Assembly (NCBI GenBank): GCA_030645575.1
Contig: JAUSMJ010000045.1
Span: 55,535-119,534 of the forward strand
Direction: 5' to 3'
Origin: Caulobacter sp.
Lineage (GTDB): Bacteria > Pseudomonadota > Alphaproteobacteria > Caulobacterales > Caulobacteraceae
Length of the DNA: 64,000 nt
The translations under genes and the position numbers were made by a program. Each line of letters opens with the position of its first letter. The stretch's first letter is position 1. The notes under the pieces were generated by a model that was given only the letters and a program-made list of their open reading frames with translations, did not search any database and was not told the DNA's origin. This document shows, piece by piece, positions 44,597-53,013 of this stretch.

Positions 44597-45061
44597 ATGG
44601 GGACCAATCTCGTCCAGCTGTTCCTGAACCTCGGCCTGGCCACGCTGATGGTGGCCGTGACGGTGCTCATCCATTTCTGGGGGCTGGTCGTCCTTGTGCG
44701 GATCATGGGCCATACCGGCCTCCGCCTGCGGGCGCATGACCACGCGCTCGGCCAGGCCGGTCTGCTGATCGTGGTGGTGTTCGGCATCGTCGGCCTGCAC
44801 ACCGTGGAGATCTGGCTCTACGCCATCCTCTACATGCAGCTGGGCGCGCTGCAGTCGCTGGAGTCGGCGCTCTATTTCTCGACCGTGACCTTCGTCGCCC
44901 TGGGCTACGGCGACGTCGTACTGGGAACGTCCTGGCGGCTGCTGAGCGCCATCGAGGCGGCCAACGGGGTGATCCTGGTGGCCTGGTCGACGGCCTTCCT
45001 GATCGCCGTGACAGCCCGCCTGCGGGCGCTCGAGCACGACTGGCTCAAGCCCCGCGATTAG
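44597..45061 (+). CDS. Two-TM potassium-channel-like protein
   Basis: 154 residues. Two hydrophobic helices (about 12-36 and 54-82), a P-loop-like YFSTVTFVALGYGDVVLG (93-110) and a third membrane helix (about 122-142). The GYGD tetrad is the potassium selectivity filter; the preceding residues are A-L rather than T-V, so selectivity is uncertain. This matches the ion_trans_2 family of short bacterial channels. Stands alone on the plus strand, convergent with the DUF2892 gene. Confidence 0.75.
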   Translation: MGTNLVQLFLNLGLATLMVAVTVLIHFWGLVVLVRIMGHTGLRLRAHDHALGQAGLLIVVVFGIVGLHTVEIWLYAILYMQLGALQSLESALYFSTVTFVALGYGDVVLGTSWRLLSAIEAANGVILVAWSTAFLIAVTARLRALEHDWLKPRD

Positions 45062-45084
45062 GTCGCCGACGCTGGATCCCGCAC

Positions 45085-45279
45085 CTAGCCCTTGCGGACG
45101 CCGCAGGTGTTGACGCCCAGGATGGCGTAGAGCGGGCAGAAGCCGACGACGCCGGTCAGCAGCGGGATCAAGCCCAGGTATCCCCACGCCGTGTGCGGGC
45201 CGACGAACGCCAGCGACAGCACGCCCAGGCCGACGATGACGCGCAGCACGCGGTCCAGGCCGCCTTCATTGGTTTTCAT
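45085..45279 (-). CDS. DUF2892 (YgaP-type transmembrane) protein, 64 aa
   Basis: 64 residues with two membrane helices: GLDRVLRVIVGLGVLSLAFV and YLGLIPLLTGVVGFCPLYAI, the DUF2892 pattern with the FCPLY motif. This domain is fused to rhodanese in YgaP of E. coli, which is a sulfur-transfer membrane protein; here it is separate. GGAGAC lies 8 nt before the ATG. It belongs to the sulfur island and is followed by a REP-like region then the second DUF2892 gene. Confidence 0.85.
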   Translation of the reverse strand: MKTNEGGLDRVLRVIVGLGVLSLAFVGPHTAWGYLGLIPLLTGVVGFCPLYAILGVNTCGVRKG

Positions 45280-45338
45280 GACAGGTCTCCGATTGAGCCC
45301 CGGCGACGCGCCGGGGGCGTGAGCTCGGGGCCGCGCGG

Positions 45339-45455
45339 CTAGAGCATTTTCCGATAAGTGTGAAACGGTTATCGGATCGAAAAATGCTCTAAACTTTTGA
45401 TTTAGAGCCCTTTTTATCCGATCTGATTGGAACAATCAGATCGGAAAGGGCTCTA
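45339..45455. repeat. Two tandem long palindromes (AGAGCATTTT... and TAGAGCCC...)
   Basis: The first (about 45341-45390) has AGAGCATTTT and AAAATGCTCT outer arms and a CCGATAA/TTATCGG inner stem. The second (45403-45455) has TAGAGCCC/GGGCTCTA outer and CCGATCTGATTG/CAATCAGATCGG inner arms. AGAGCATTTTC-type hairpins are abundant in alphaproteobacterial genomes. The right end contains the TAG stop of the second DUF2892 gene. Confidence 0.75.
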
Positions 45456-45656
45456 GGGAAAGGCGGGGCCGGGCTTCACGCCCAGGGCCTTGAACACCAT
45501 CGCCGCCGGGCAGAAGCCGGTGAACGCGGCCTGGATCATGTTCAGGCCGGCGAAGGCGGGCAGCAGCATCCACCAGGGGCTGACGAGCCAGGCCAGGGCC
45601 AGGCCGGCCAGGATGACGATGCCGGCGAAGACGAAAACGGCGCGATCCAGGGTCAT
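45453..45656 (-). CDS. DUF2892 (YgaP-type transmembrane) protein, 67 aa
   Basis: 67 residues with two membrane helices: VFVFAGIVILAGLALAWLVS and WWMLLPAFAGLNMIQAAFTG followed by FCPAAMVFKALG. It is the paralogue of the 64-residue DUF2892 protein with the same FCP motif and is transcribed just after the TrxC gene. Its TAG stop is inside the right arm of the palindromic repeat at 45403-45455. Role in membrane sulfur transfer is inferred from YgaP. Confidence 0.82.
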   Translation of the reverse strand: MTLDRAVFVFAGIVILAGLALAWLVSPWWMLLPAFAGLNMIQAAFTGFCPAAMVFKALGVKPGPAFP

Positions 45657-45677
45657 GACGAGGTTCCTCCTATCGGC

Positions 45678-46121
45678 TCAGGCCGGAGCCTGGGCCAGGG
45701 CCTGGGTGGTCCAGGCGACGATCTGGTCGGCGCGCATGGCGCCGGACTGGCGGGCGACGATGCGCCCGTCGCGAAACAGGATCAGCGCCGGGATGCCGGA
45801 CACGCCGAGCTCGGCGGCCGCCGCCTGCTCCTCGTCGGCGTTCAGCTTGAGCAGCCGGACCTTCGGCTCGAGCCGGGCCGCGGCCGCCTCGAACTGCGGG
45901 CCCATGGTCCGGCAGGGCCCGCACCAGGGCGCCCAGACATCGACCAGCACGGCGGCGTCCTGCGTGGCGTCGCGGTGCCTGGCCAACTGCGCGCCGGTCA
46001 CCGCCACGGGCGCGCCGGTGAACAGCTTGCCGCCGCAGCGACCGCATTTGGCGGCGCCGGCGTCCCGGTCATGGGGAGCCCGGTTGACGGCGGCGCAGGC
46101 GGGACAGACGAACTGGCCCAT
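45678..46121 (-). CDS. trxC: Thioredoxin 2 (TrxC-like) with N-terminal zinc ribbon
   Basis: 147 residues. A CxxC-CxxC zinc ribbon at the start (C6/C9 in FVCPACAAVN, C26/C29 in KCGRCGGK) then a thioredoxin domain with WCGPC (C67, C70), SGIPALILFRDGR carrying the cis-Pro. It is the Trx2 form, which reduces disulfides and, in sulfur clusters, persulfides. It is 5 bp after the sulfide:quinone oxidoreductase gene, consistent with one operon. Confidence 0.92.
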   Translation of the reverse strand: MGQFVCPACAAVNRAPHDRDAGAAKCGRCGGKLFTGAPVAVTGAQLARHRDATQDAAVLVDVWAPWCGPCRTMGPQFEAAAARLEPKVRLLKLNADEEQAAAAELGVSGIPALILFRDGRIVARQSGAMRADQIVAWTTQALAQAPA

Positions 46122-46126
46122 GGTGG

Positions 46127-47404
46127 TCAGTCCTTCAGCTTGTGGGCGCCGATCAGGTCCAGCGCCATCTTCTCGTAGAAGGTCTCGGACTCGCCGCGCT
46201 TGACCTTGCCGAGGAAGTATTTCTCGAACCCGACCTTGGCCAGGTGGACCCAGCCGCCGCTGGCCGACCAGTTGATGTTGCGCGGCGGGATCTGCGGCTG
46301 GGCGAAGAAGGCCACGCCGCCGTCGCCGAAGTCGGCCAGGCAGATCGCGTTCCAGGTCGCTTCCCGGTCGGCGGGCGCGCCGTCGATCAGGGCGCTCAGA
46401 TTCTGCGCCACGGCCGTGACCATGCTCTCGATCATGAAGCCGGTCTTGGGCACGCCGACCGGCACCGGCGTCTTGCCCGTCGGGGCGATGGCGACGCAGA
46501 CGCCGAGCGCGAAGATGTTGGGGAAGGCCGGATTGCGCTGGGTCTTGTCGGCGACGATGAACCCGCGCAGATTGGTCAGGCCCTCGATGCCGCGCACGGC
46601 CTCGACGCCGCGGAAGGCCGGCAGCATCATCGAAAAGGCGAACGGCAGATCGTGAACCTGTCTGACCGTTCCGTCCTCGGCCACTTCCTCCACATGCATC
46701 ATGCCGGACTCGACCTTCGCCACCCTGGCGTTGGTGATCCACTTGATGTGGCGGTTGCGCATCTCGCTTTCGAGCAGGCCCTTGGTGTCGCCCACGCCGT
46801 CCAGGCCCAGGTGTCCGATGTAGGGTTCGGAGGTCACGAAGGTCATCGGCACCCGGTCGCGGACCTTGCGGCGGCGCAGCTCGGTGTCGAGGATCATGGC
46901 GAATTCGTAGGCCGGCCCAAAGCAGGACGCTCCCTGAACGGCGCCCACGACGATCGGCCCGGGATTGGCCGCGAAGGCGTCGAAGGCGGCGGCGGCCCGC
47001 TCGGCGTGGTCCACGTGGCAGATCGACTGGGTGAACCCGCTGGGACCCAGGCCCTCGATCTCGTCGAAGGCCAGTTCGGGGCCGGTGGCGATGACCAGAT
47101 AGTCGTAGGCGAGGCTCTGGCCGTCGTTCAGTTCGATGCGGTTCTCGGCCGGATGCAGGCGTTTGGCGCCGACCGGGGTGAAGCCGATGTCCTTCTTCTT
47201 CATCACGGGGGGCAGATGCACCTCGATGGCCGCCCGCTTGCGCCAGTGGACCGCGACCCACGGATTGGACGGCACGAAATGGAAGGTGTCGCCCTGGTTG
47301 ACGACCGTGACATCGGCGCGCGAACCGACGGCCGCCTTGATTTCGAAAGCCGCCACGGTCCCGCCGAGGCCAGCTCCCAGCACTGCGATGATGGGCTTTT
47401 TCAT
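46127..47404 (-). CDS. sqr: Sulfide:quinone oxidoreductase
   Basis: 425 residues, FAD-dependent membrane-associated SQR. It oxidises sulfide to polysulfide/persulfide and reduces quinone. The FAD GxGxxG loop is VLGAGLGGTVAAFEI (8-22). The three cysteines of the catalytic cycle are all present: C129 (SICHVDH), C161 (GASCFGP) and C355 (AICLADFGDGG), the same spacing as the well-studied C128/C160/C356. Start ATG at 47404 is preferred over 47419. A FixK/FNR-like box lies 34 bp upstream. Divergent from rhodanese. Confidence 0.88.
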   Translation of the reverse strand: MKKPIIAVLGAGLGGTVAAFEIKAAVGSRADVTVVNQGDTFHFVPSNPWVAVHWRKRAAIEVHLPPVMKKKDIGFTPVGAKRLHPAENRIELNDGQSLAYDYLVIATGPELAFDEIEGLGPSGFTQSICHVDHAERAAAAFDAFAANPGPIVVGAVQGASCFGPAYEFAMILDTELRRRKVRDRVPMTFVTSEPYIGHLGLDGVGDTKGLLESEMRNRHIKWITNARVAKVESGMMHVEEVAEDGTVRQVHDLPFAFSMMLPAFRGVEAVRGIEGLTNLRGFIVADKTQRNPAFPNIFALGVCVAIAPTGKTPVPVGVPKTGFMIESMVTAVAQNLSALIDGAPADREATWNAICLADFGDGGVAFFAQPQIPPRNINWSASGGWVHLAKVGFEKYFLGKVKRGESETFYEKMALDLIGAHKLKD

Positions 47405-47437
47405 AGGACTATCCTGCATCGTTCCTCCGGCCCCGCT

Positions 47438-47451
47438 TTGAGCCTGATCAA
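47438..47451 (-). promoter_or_regulatory. FNR/FixK-type box upstream of sqr
   Basis: TTGAGCCTGATCAA matches the TTGA-N6-TCAA core exactly. On the minus strand its centre is 40-41 bp ahead of the sqr ATG at 47404. If it is a class-II activation site (centre at -41.5), transcription would begin at or next to the start codon. Confidence 0.5.
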
Positions 47452-47502
47452 GGTTGGGCCGGAATGCCGGGCCTAGCTTGAACGGGCTTGAACGGGTTTC
47501 GT

Positions 47503-47540
47503 TATTTCATATATGCGAATATATGCATATTACCATATGC
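47503..47540. promoter_or_regulatory. A/T-rich palindromic operator region in the sqr-rhodanese gap
   Basis: A 38-bp stretch almost free of GC runs, holding the perfect palindrome ATATGCATAT (47521-47530) and related ATATATGC and CATATGC units. It is preceded by a direct repeat of CTTGAACGGG (47477-47496). SqrR/BigR-type ArsR proteins bind A/T-rich palindromes at sulfide genes, so this is the likely operator for the rhodanese operon and perhaps sqr. Confidence 0.5.
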
Positions 47541-47574
47541 AACCCGCTTCAAGCCTGTCAGGGACACCACGCCG

Positions 47575-47937
47575 ATGTTTGGACGACCCAGAACCACCGA
47601 CCTCACGCCCGCCCAGGTCAGCGCCATGCTGCATCGGTCCGAGATCATCCTGATCGACGTTCGCGAGCCGGGCGAGTTCGCGGCTGAGCGCATCCACGGC
47701 GCGCTGAACTTCCCGCTCAGCACCTTTGACCCGGCCAATGTGCCCCTGTCCCACGATCAGACGGTCGTCTTCCAGTGCGGCTCGGGGAAGCGCTCGGCGA
47801 CCGCCGTCGAGGCCTGCCTGAAGGCCGGCCTCAAGACCGACGCCCATCTGGCGGGCGGGATCATGGCCTGGAAAGCCCAGGGCCTGCCGACGGTTTCCCT
47901 TGATGTCGAAAGCGGCGCTGTCCGCGACCGTAGCTAG
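47575..47937 (+). CDS. Rhodanese-domain sulfurtransferase
   Basis: 120 residues, a single rhodanese domain. The active loop is FQCGSGKRSA with persulfide-bearing C68; LIDVREPGEFAAERIHGALN is the conserved N-terminal part. Single-domain rhodaneses move sulfane sulfur between thiols, feeding the persulfide dioxygenase. ATG at 47575 gives the domain start; an upstream extension would cross the operator. First gene of the plus-strand half of the sulfur island, 19 bp before the RND adaptor. Confidence 0.9.
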   Translation: MFGRPRTTDLTPAQVSAMLHRSEIILIDVREPGEFAAERIHGALNFPLSTFDPANVPLSHDQTVVFQCGSGKRSATAVEACLKAGLKTDAHLAGGIMAWKAQGLPTVSLDVESGAVRDRS

Positions 47938-47956
47938 TTAAGCGAACGAGGCGACG

Positions 47957-48988
47957 ATGAGACGTATTCTGCCCGGCGGCGCGATCCTTGGCGTGGCGCT
48001 GCTGCTCGTCGCCTGCGGCGACGCTCCCGAGAGCAAGCCGACCGAGGCGACCAGCGCGCGCGGCGAACGGCTGACCGTGCGGTCGTCGATGGTCGTCGAT
48101 TACAAGCCGGTTGCGGCCACGGTCACGACCCGCGACATGGGCGAGGCCCGGGCCCGGATCGGCGGCACGGTCACGCGGCTCAACGTCCGGGCGGGCGACT
48201 ATGTGCGCAAGGGCGCGGTGATCGCCGTCATCGCCGACCAGCGCCTGACCTTTGAGACCAGCGCCTACGACGCCCAGGTCGCGGCGGCGGCGGCCGAGGC
48301 CTCGCGGGCCCAGGCCGACCTGAAGCGGATCCGGGTCCTGTTCGACAAGGGCATCTACGCCCAGGCCCGGCTCGACCAGGCCGAGGCCGCCGCCCGCGCC
48401 GCCCAGGCCGGCCTCGCCGCGGCCCGGGCCCAGCGCGCGGCCAGCGCCGAGGTGGGGGCCCAGGGCGCGGTCCTGGCCCCCACGACGGGACGCGTCCTGC
48501 GCGCCGACGTCCCGGCCGGCTCGGTCGTGACGCCCGGACAATCGCTGGCCACGATCACCGCCGGGATCGCCCTGCTGCGGGCCGAGATCCCCGAGTCCCA
48601 GGCCCGCGCGCTGAAGGTGGGCGACACCGTGACCCTCGATCCCCAGGACCTCGCCGCCGCGCCGACGGCCGGCGCCATCCTGCAGCTGTATCCCTCGGTC
48701 ACCGCCGGCCGCGTGACCGTCGATATTTCCGTACCGGGCCTGGCCGCCGACCTGGTCGGCCAGCGGGTGCGGGTGCGCATCAAAGCCGGCGAGCGGCCGG
48801 CCGTGACCCTGCCCCGGCGCTTCGTGTCCACCCGGTTCGGCGTCGATTTCGTGCGGCTGGTCGATCGGTCGGGCCAGGCCTCCGACGTCGCCGTGCAGCT
48901 GGCCCCGGCGTCCGATCCTGACCGGGTCGAGGTTCTGTCCGGTCTGGCCATCGGCGACACCATCGTTGTCCCGGGGGCGTCGTCGTGA
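47957..48988 (+). CDS. RND efflux periplasmic adaptor lipoprotein
   Basis: 343 residues. The lipobox LLLVAC gives C20 for lipid attachment. The HlyD/AcrA layout is visible: a biotinyl-lipoyl beta domain (GGTVTRLNVRAGDYVRKGAV, about 73-92), an alpha-hairpin (EASRAQADLKRIRVLFDKGI), and the beta-barrel domain. It links the inner-membrane RND pump to an outer-membrane channel. Its stop overlaps the pump ATG by 4 nt. No outer-membrane channel gene is nearby, so a shared TolC is expected. Confidence 0.9.
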   Translation: MRRILPGGAILGVALLLVACGDAPESKPTEATSARGERLTVRSSMVVDYKPVAATVTTRDMGEARARIGGTVTRLNVRAGDYVRKGAVIAVIADQRLTFETSAYDAQVAAAAAEASRAQADLKRIRVLFDKGIYAQARLDQAEAAARAAQAGLAAARAQRAASAEVGAQGAVLAPTTGRVLRADVPAGSVVTPGQSLATITAGIALLRAEIPESQARALKVGDTVTLDPQDLAAAPTAGAILQLYPSVTAGRVTVDISVPGLAADLVGQRVRVRIKAGERPAVTLPRRFVSTRFGVDFVRLVDRSGQASDVAVQLAPASDPDRVEVLSGLAIGDTIVVPGASS

Positions 48989-51900
48989 AGCTCGGCCTCT
49001 CCGGACGGCTGGCCCAGGCGACGATCGCCTCGCCGCTGACGCCCCTGTTCCTGCTCGCCGCCATCCTCGTCGGCCTGCTGGCCGTGGCCACGATCGCCCG
49101 CGAGGAAGAGCCGCAGATCAGCGTGCCGATGGTCGATATCATGGTGCGGGCCCCGGGCCTGCGCGCCGATGACGCGGCCGAGCTGGTGGCCAAGCCGCTC
49201 GAAACCATCGTCAAGAGCATCGACGCCGTCGATCACGTCTACACCCAGGTCAACGACGACCAGATGATGGTCACCGCCCGCTTCAAGGTCGGCGAGGACC
49301 CCGACGCCGCCGCCGTGCGCGTGCATGAGAAGATCCGCGCCAACATCGACCGCATCCCGGTGGGCATCCCCGAGCCGAGCGTGGTCGTCCGGGGCATCAA
49401 CGACGTTCCGGCCATGGTCCTGACCCTGTCGCCCAAGCCGGGCGCGGCCGGACGCTGGACCGACCAGGCGCTCTACGACATCGCCGCCAAGCTGCGCACC
49501 GAGGTGGCCAAGGTCGATGACGTCGGCCTGACCTTCATCGTCGGCGGCCGGCCGGACGAGATCCGCATCGAGCCCGATCCCGAGCGCCTGACCCTGCGCG
49601 GGGTGCCGCTCGGCTCGGTGATCGAGGCCGTCAAACAGGCCAATCGCGCCTTCCCGGCCGGCGCGATCCGCGACGGCGGCCAGGCGGTGGACGTCGCCGC
49701 GGGCCGGTCCCTGGCCTCGGCGCGGGACGTCGGCCTGCTGACCGCCTCGTCGGTCACCGGAGAACCGGTCTACCTGCGCGACGTCGCCGACATCGTCCAG
49801 GCGCCCCGCCAGGACCAGGCGCGCGTCTGGCGCTACGCCCGCGCCGGCGACGGCTGGAGCCGCACGCCCGCCGTCAGCCTGGCCATCGCCAAGCGCCAGG
49901 GCGCCAACGCCGTGGTCGTGGCCGAGGCCGTGCTGCACCGGGTCGAGGCGCTGGAAGGCGGCCTGATCCCGGCTGGCCTCGATGTCACCGTGACCCGCGA
50001 CTACGGCGAATCGGCCAACGAAAAGGCCAACGAGCTGCTCATGCACCTGGGCCTGGCGACGGTCTCGATCGTCATCCTGATCGGCTTCGCCATCGGCTGG
50101 CGCGAGGCGGCGGTGACGGCGGTGGTCATCCCGACCACCATCCTGCTGACCCTCTTCGCCTCCAAGCTGATGGGCTACACCATCAACCGGGTCAGCCTGT
50201 TCGCGCTGATCTTCTCAATCGGCATCCTGGTCGATGACGCCATCGTCATGATCGAGAACATCGCCCGGCACTGGGCGATGAACGACGGACGCCCGCGCGC
50301 CCAGGCGGCCATCGAGGCGGTCGCGGAGGTGGGCAACCCCACGGTCGTGGCCACCCTGACCGTCGTCGCCGCCCTGCTGCCGATGCTGTTCGTGTCGGGC
50401 CTGATGGGCCCCTACATGGCCCCGATCCCGGTCAACGCCTCGGCGGCCATGGTGTTCTCGTTCTTCGTCGCCGTGGTCATCGTGCCCTGGCTGATGATCC
50501 GCTTCGCCCGCAAGGCGCTGGAAGGCGGCCATGCCGCGGATCACGGCGAAGGCAAGCTGGGCAAGGCCTATCGCCGGCTGGCCGGCCGGATCATCGCCAG
50601 CCGCCGCGGCGCGTGGATATTCCTGGGCGCAGTCGGCGTGGCCACCCTGCTGGCCTGCGCCATGTTCGCCACCAAGACGGTGACGGTGAAACTGCTGCCG
50701 TTCGACAACAAGTCCGAGCTGCAGGTGGTCGCCGACCTGCCCGAAGGGGCCAGCCTGGAGACGACCGAGCGGACCCTGGCCGCCGCCGCCGCCGTCGCCC
50801 GCACCCTGCCCGAGGTGGTCTCGCTGGAGTCCTATGCCGGCACGGCCTCGCCGTTCAACTTCAACGGCCTCGTGCGCCACTATTTCCTGCGCGCCCGGCC
50901 GGAGATGGGCGACCTGTCGATTTCCCTGGCGCCCAAGGGCGACCGCAAGCGGTCCAGCCACGCGGTGGCCCTGGACCTGCGCCAGCGGCTGGCGAAGCTG
51001 CCCCTGCCGGCCGGCGCCTCGCTGAAGGTGGTCGAGGCCCCGCCCGGACCGCCCGTGCTGGCGACGCTGCTGGCCGAGGTCTACGGCCCCGACGCCGCGA
51101 CCCGGCGGGCCGTCGCCGCCGAGCTGAAGACGATCTTCCAGCAGGTGCCCTACATCGTCGATATCGACGACAGCTACGGCCAGCCCCGGCCGCAGCTGCG
51201 GCTGACCGCCAACCGCGAACAGCTGGAGTATTTCGGCCTGGCCGAACGGGACCTGTACGACTCCATCGGGGCCATCATGACCGGCGAGACGGTCGGCTAC
51301 GCCCAGCGTGGCGGCGGCCGCACGCCGCTGGAGATCGCCGTGCGTCTGCCCCAGTCGGACCGCAGCTGGTCCGAGCGGCTGGCGTCCACGCCCGTGGCCG
51401 CCACCCAGGCCGGCGGCGGGACCCGTCTGGTCGAGCTCGGCGAGGTCGTCGAAGCCACGCGCGAGAAGGCCTCCTGGCCGATCTACCGTCGTGACGGCCG
51501 CGACGCCGAAATGATCACCGCCGAGCTGGCCGGCCAGTACGAGGCGCCGATCTACGGCATGCTGGCGGTCGACAAGGCGATCCGCTCCCACGACTGGAAA
51601 GGCCTGCCGGAGCCGACCGTGCGCCTGCACGGCCAGCCCGCCGACGAAAGTCGGCCGACCGTGCTGTGGGACGGCGAGTGGGAGATCACCTGGGTGACCT
51701 TCCGCGACATGGGCGCGGCGTTCGGCGTGGCGATCCTGGGCATCTACGTTCTGGTGGTCGCCCAGTTCAAAAGCTTCCGCCTGCCGCTGGTGATCCTGAC
51801 GCCGATCCCCCTGACGCTGGTTGGCATCGTCATCGGCCACATCCTGTTCAGGGCGCCGTTCACGGCCACCTCGATGATCGGCTTCATCGCCCTGGCCGGG

Positions 51901-52221
51901 ATCATCGTGCGAAACTCGATCCTGCTGGTTGACTTCATCCGTCATTCGCAGGGCGACGGCCGGCCGCTGAGGGACGTGCTGCTGGAGGCCGGGGCCATCC
52001 GCTTCAAGCCGATCCTGCTGACCGCCCTGGCGGCGATGATCGGGGCGACGGTGATCCTGTTCGACCCGATCTTCCAGGGCCTGGCCATCTCGCTGCTGTT
52101 CGGCCTGGCGTCCTCGACGCTGCTGACGGTGCTGGTGATTCCGGCGATCTACGTGGTGCTGCGCGACGACGGCAAGGCGGCGGGCGGCGGCGGCGCCGAA
52201 CCCGCTCACGGAGGCGGCTGA
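48985..52221 (+). CDS. RND efflux permease (AcrB/HAE1-like)
   Basis: 1078 residues, full RND length: 12 membrane helices with two large periplasmic loops. Family motifs include the TM4 segment ILVDDAIVMIEN (around 412) and the TM10 region FIALAGIIVRNSILLVDF (around 970). The proton-relay aspartates fit D in ILVDDAIV. It pumps a toxic small molecule out using the proton gradient. Location among persulfide genes suggests a sulfur-related or sulfide-liberated electrophile substrate, but nothing in sequence proves it. TGATG overlap with the OsmC gene. Confidence 0.92.
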   Translation: MKLGLSGRLAQATIASPLTPLFLLAAILVGLLAVATIAREEEPQISVPMVDIMVRAPGLRADDAAELVAKPLETIVKSIDAVDHVYTQVNDDQMMVTARFKVGEDPDAAAVRVHEKIRANIDRIPVGIPEPSVVVRGINDVPAMVLTLSPKPGAAGRWTDQALYDIAAKLRTEVAKVDDVGLTFIVGGRPDEIRIEPDPERLTLRGVPLGSVIEAVKQANRAFPAGAIRDGGQAVDVAAGRSLASARDVGLLTASSVTGEPVYLRDVADIVQAPRQDQARVWRYARAGDGWSRTPAVSLAIAKRQGANAVVVAEAVLHRVEALEGGLIPAGLDVTVTRDYGESANEKANELLMHLGLATVSIVILIGFAIGWREAAVTAVVIPTTILLTLFASKLMGYTINRVSLFALIFSIGILVDDAIVMIENIARHWAMNDGRPRAQAAIEAVAEVGNPTVVATLTVVAALLPMLFVSGLMGPYMAPIPVNASAAMVFSFFVAVVIVPWLMIRFARKALEGGHAADHGEGKLGKAYRRLAGRIIASRRGAWIFLGAVGVATLLACAMFATKTVTVKLLPFDNKSELQVVADLPEGASLETTERTLAAAAAVARTLPEVVSLESYAGTASPFNFNGLVRHYFLRARPEMGDLSISLAPKGDRKRSSHAVALDLRQRLAKLPLPAGASLKVVEAPPGPPVLATLLAEVYGPDAATRRAVAAELKTIFQQVPYIVDIDDSYGQPRPQLRLTANREQLEYFGLAERDLYDSIGAIMTGETVGYAQRGGGRTPLEIAVRLPQSDRSWSERLASTPVAATQAGGGTRLVELGEVVEATREKASWPIYRRDGRDAEMITAELAGQYEAPIYGMLAVDKAIRSHDWKGLPEPTVRLHGQPADESRPTVLWDGEWEITWVTFRDMGAAFGVAILGIYVLVVAQFKSFRLPLVILTPIPLTLVGIVIGHILFRAPFTATSMIGFIALAGIIVRNSILLVDFIRHSQGDGRPLRDVLLEAGAIRFKPILLTALAAMIGATVILFDPIFQGLAISLLFGLASSTLLTVLVIPAIYVVLRDDGKAAGGGGAEPAHGGG

Positions 52222-52634
52222 TGGACTATCAGGTCACGGCGGTCCGTCTCGACGCGCACGGCAGCCTGGCGCGCAGCAAGGACGCCGAAGTGGCGCTGGA
52301 CACCGACGTGGCCGGCCGGCGCGACGCCTTCAATCCGGCGGAGCTGTTCCTCGCCGCCATCGCCGCCTGCATGATCAAGGGCATCGAGCGGGTGACGCCG
52401 ATGCTCGGGTTCGACCTGCGCGGCGTGGAGGTTCGCCTGACCGCGACGCGCCGGGATTCGCCGCCGTTCATCGCCGGCATCGACTACGAGCTGATCGTCG
52501 ACACGGACGAGGACGACGGTCGCCTGGACCTGCTGCATCGCAACGTGCGCAAGTACGGCACGATCTCGAACACGGTCGCGGCGGCCACCCGGCTGGAAGG
52601 GACGATCCGGCGGCGCGACGGAGCGGCCTCGTGA
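52221..52634 (+). CDS. OsmC-family protein lacking the second cysteine
   Basis: 137 residues. The OsmC/Ohr fold is seen: FNPAELFLAAIAACMIKGIE with the first cysteine C50, and GVEVRLTATRRDSPPF. The second cysteine is absent: the usual HxVCPVSN region reads HRNVRKYGTISNTVA. Thiol-peroxidase activity of the ordinary type is therefore doubtful; a thiol-sensing or sulfur-carrier role is possible. Its ATG overlaps the RND permease stop, so it belongs to the same transcript. Confidence 0.8.
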   Translation: MDYQVTAVRLDAHGSLARSKDAEVALDTDVAGRRDAFNPAELFLAAIAACMIKGIERVTPMLGFDLRGVEVRLTATRRDSPPFIAGIDYELIVDTDEDDGRLDLLHRNVRKYGTISNTVAAATRLEGTIRRRDGAAS

Positions 52635-52677
52635 GGCCCGATTGCGGGCCCGCCACCGCCATCCTTATATTAGCGGC

Positions 52678-53013
52678 ATGACACATACGCCTTCCCTTCC
52701 GCCCGCGGAGACCCCGACGGCCGCCGAACTGGCCGACCTCGAGGCCAGCGCCGCGGCGGCCGCCCGGCTGATGAAGCTGCTGTCCAACGAACAGCGGCTG
52801 ATCCTGCTGTGTCGCCTGGTCGAGGGGGAGTGCTCGGTCGGAGATCTGGCGGCCTACGTCGGCCTGGCCCAGTCGGCGGCCTCGCAGCACCTGGCGAAGC
52901 TGCGGGCGGAATCGGTGGTCACCACCCGCCGCGAAGGCCAGACCATCTACTATCGCCTGGCCGATCCCGCCGCGATCCGGGTCATCGACACCCTCTGCGC
53001 GATCTACCGCTAA
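52678..53013 (+). CDS. ArsR-family persulfide sensor (SqrR/BigR-like)
   Basis: 111 residues with the winged-helix core LAQSAASQHLAKLRAESVVT (about 63-82). Two cysteines at positions matching the SqrR/BigR persulfide-sensing pair: C45 in LILLCRLVEG and C107 in IDTLCAIYR; a third, C52, lies just after. In SqrR these form a tetrasulfide link that releases DNA. The gene is the last of the RND-OsmC run and converges on TauE with a 4-nt overlap. It is the best candidate repressor of the island. Confidence 0.88.
   Translation: MTHTPSLPPAETPTAAELADLEASAAAAARLMKLLSNEQRLILLCRLVEGECSVGDLAAYVGLAQSAASQHLAKLRAESVVTTRREGQTIYYRLADPAAIRVIDTLCAIYR

Noticed and set aside
45678..47261. Long leftward frame appearing to fuse a basic, low-complexity protein to thioredoxin
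   Set aside because: Its upper half is another frame of the SQR gene; TrxC starts at 46121 with a proper start and zinc-ribbon motif.
47488..47574. N-terminal extension of rhodanese (FRYFIYANICILPYA)
   Set aside because: It would translate the A/T-rich operator; the domain starts at 47575.
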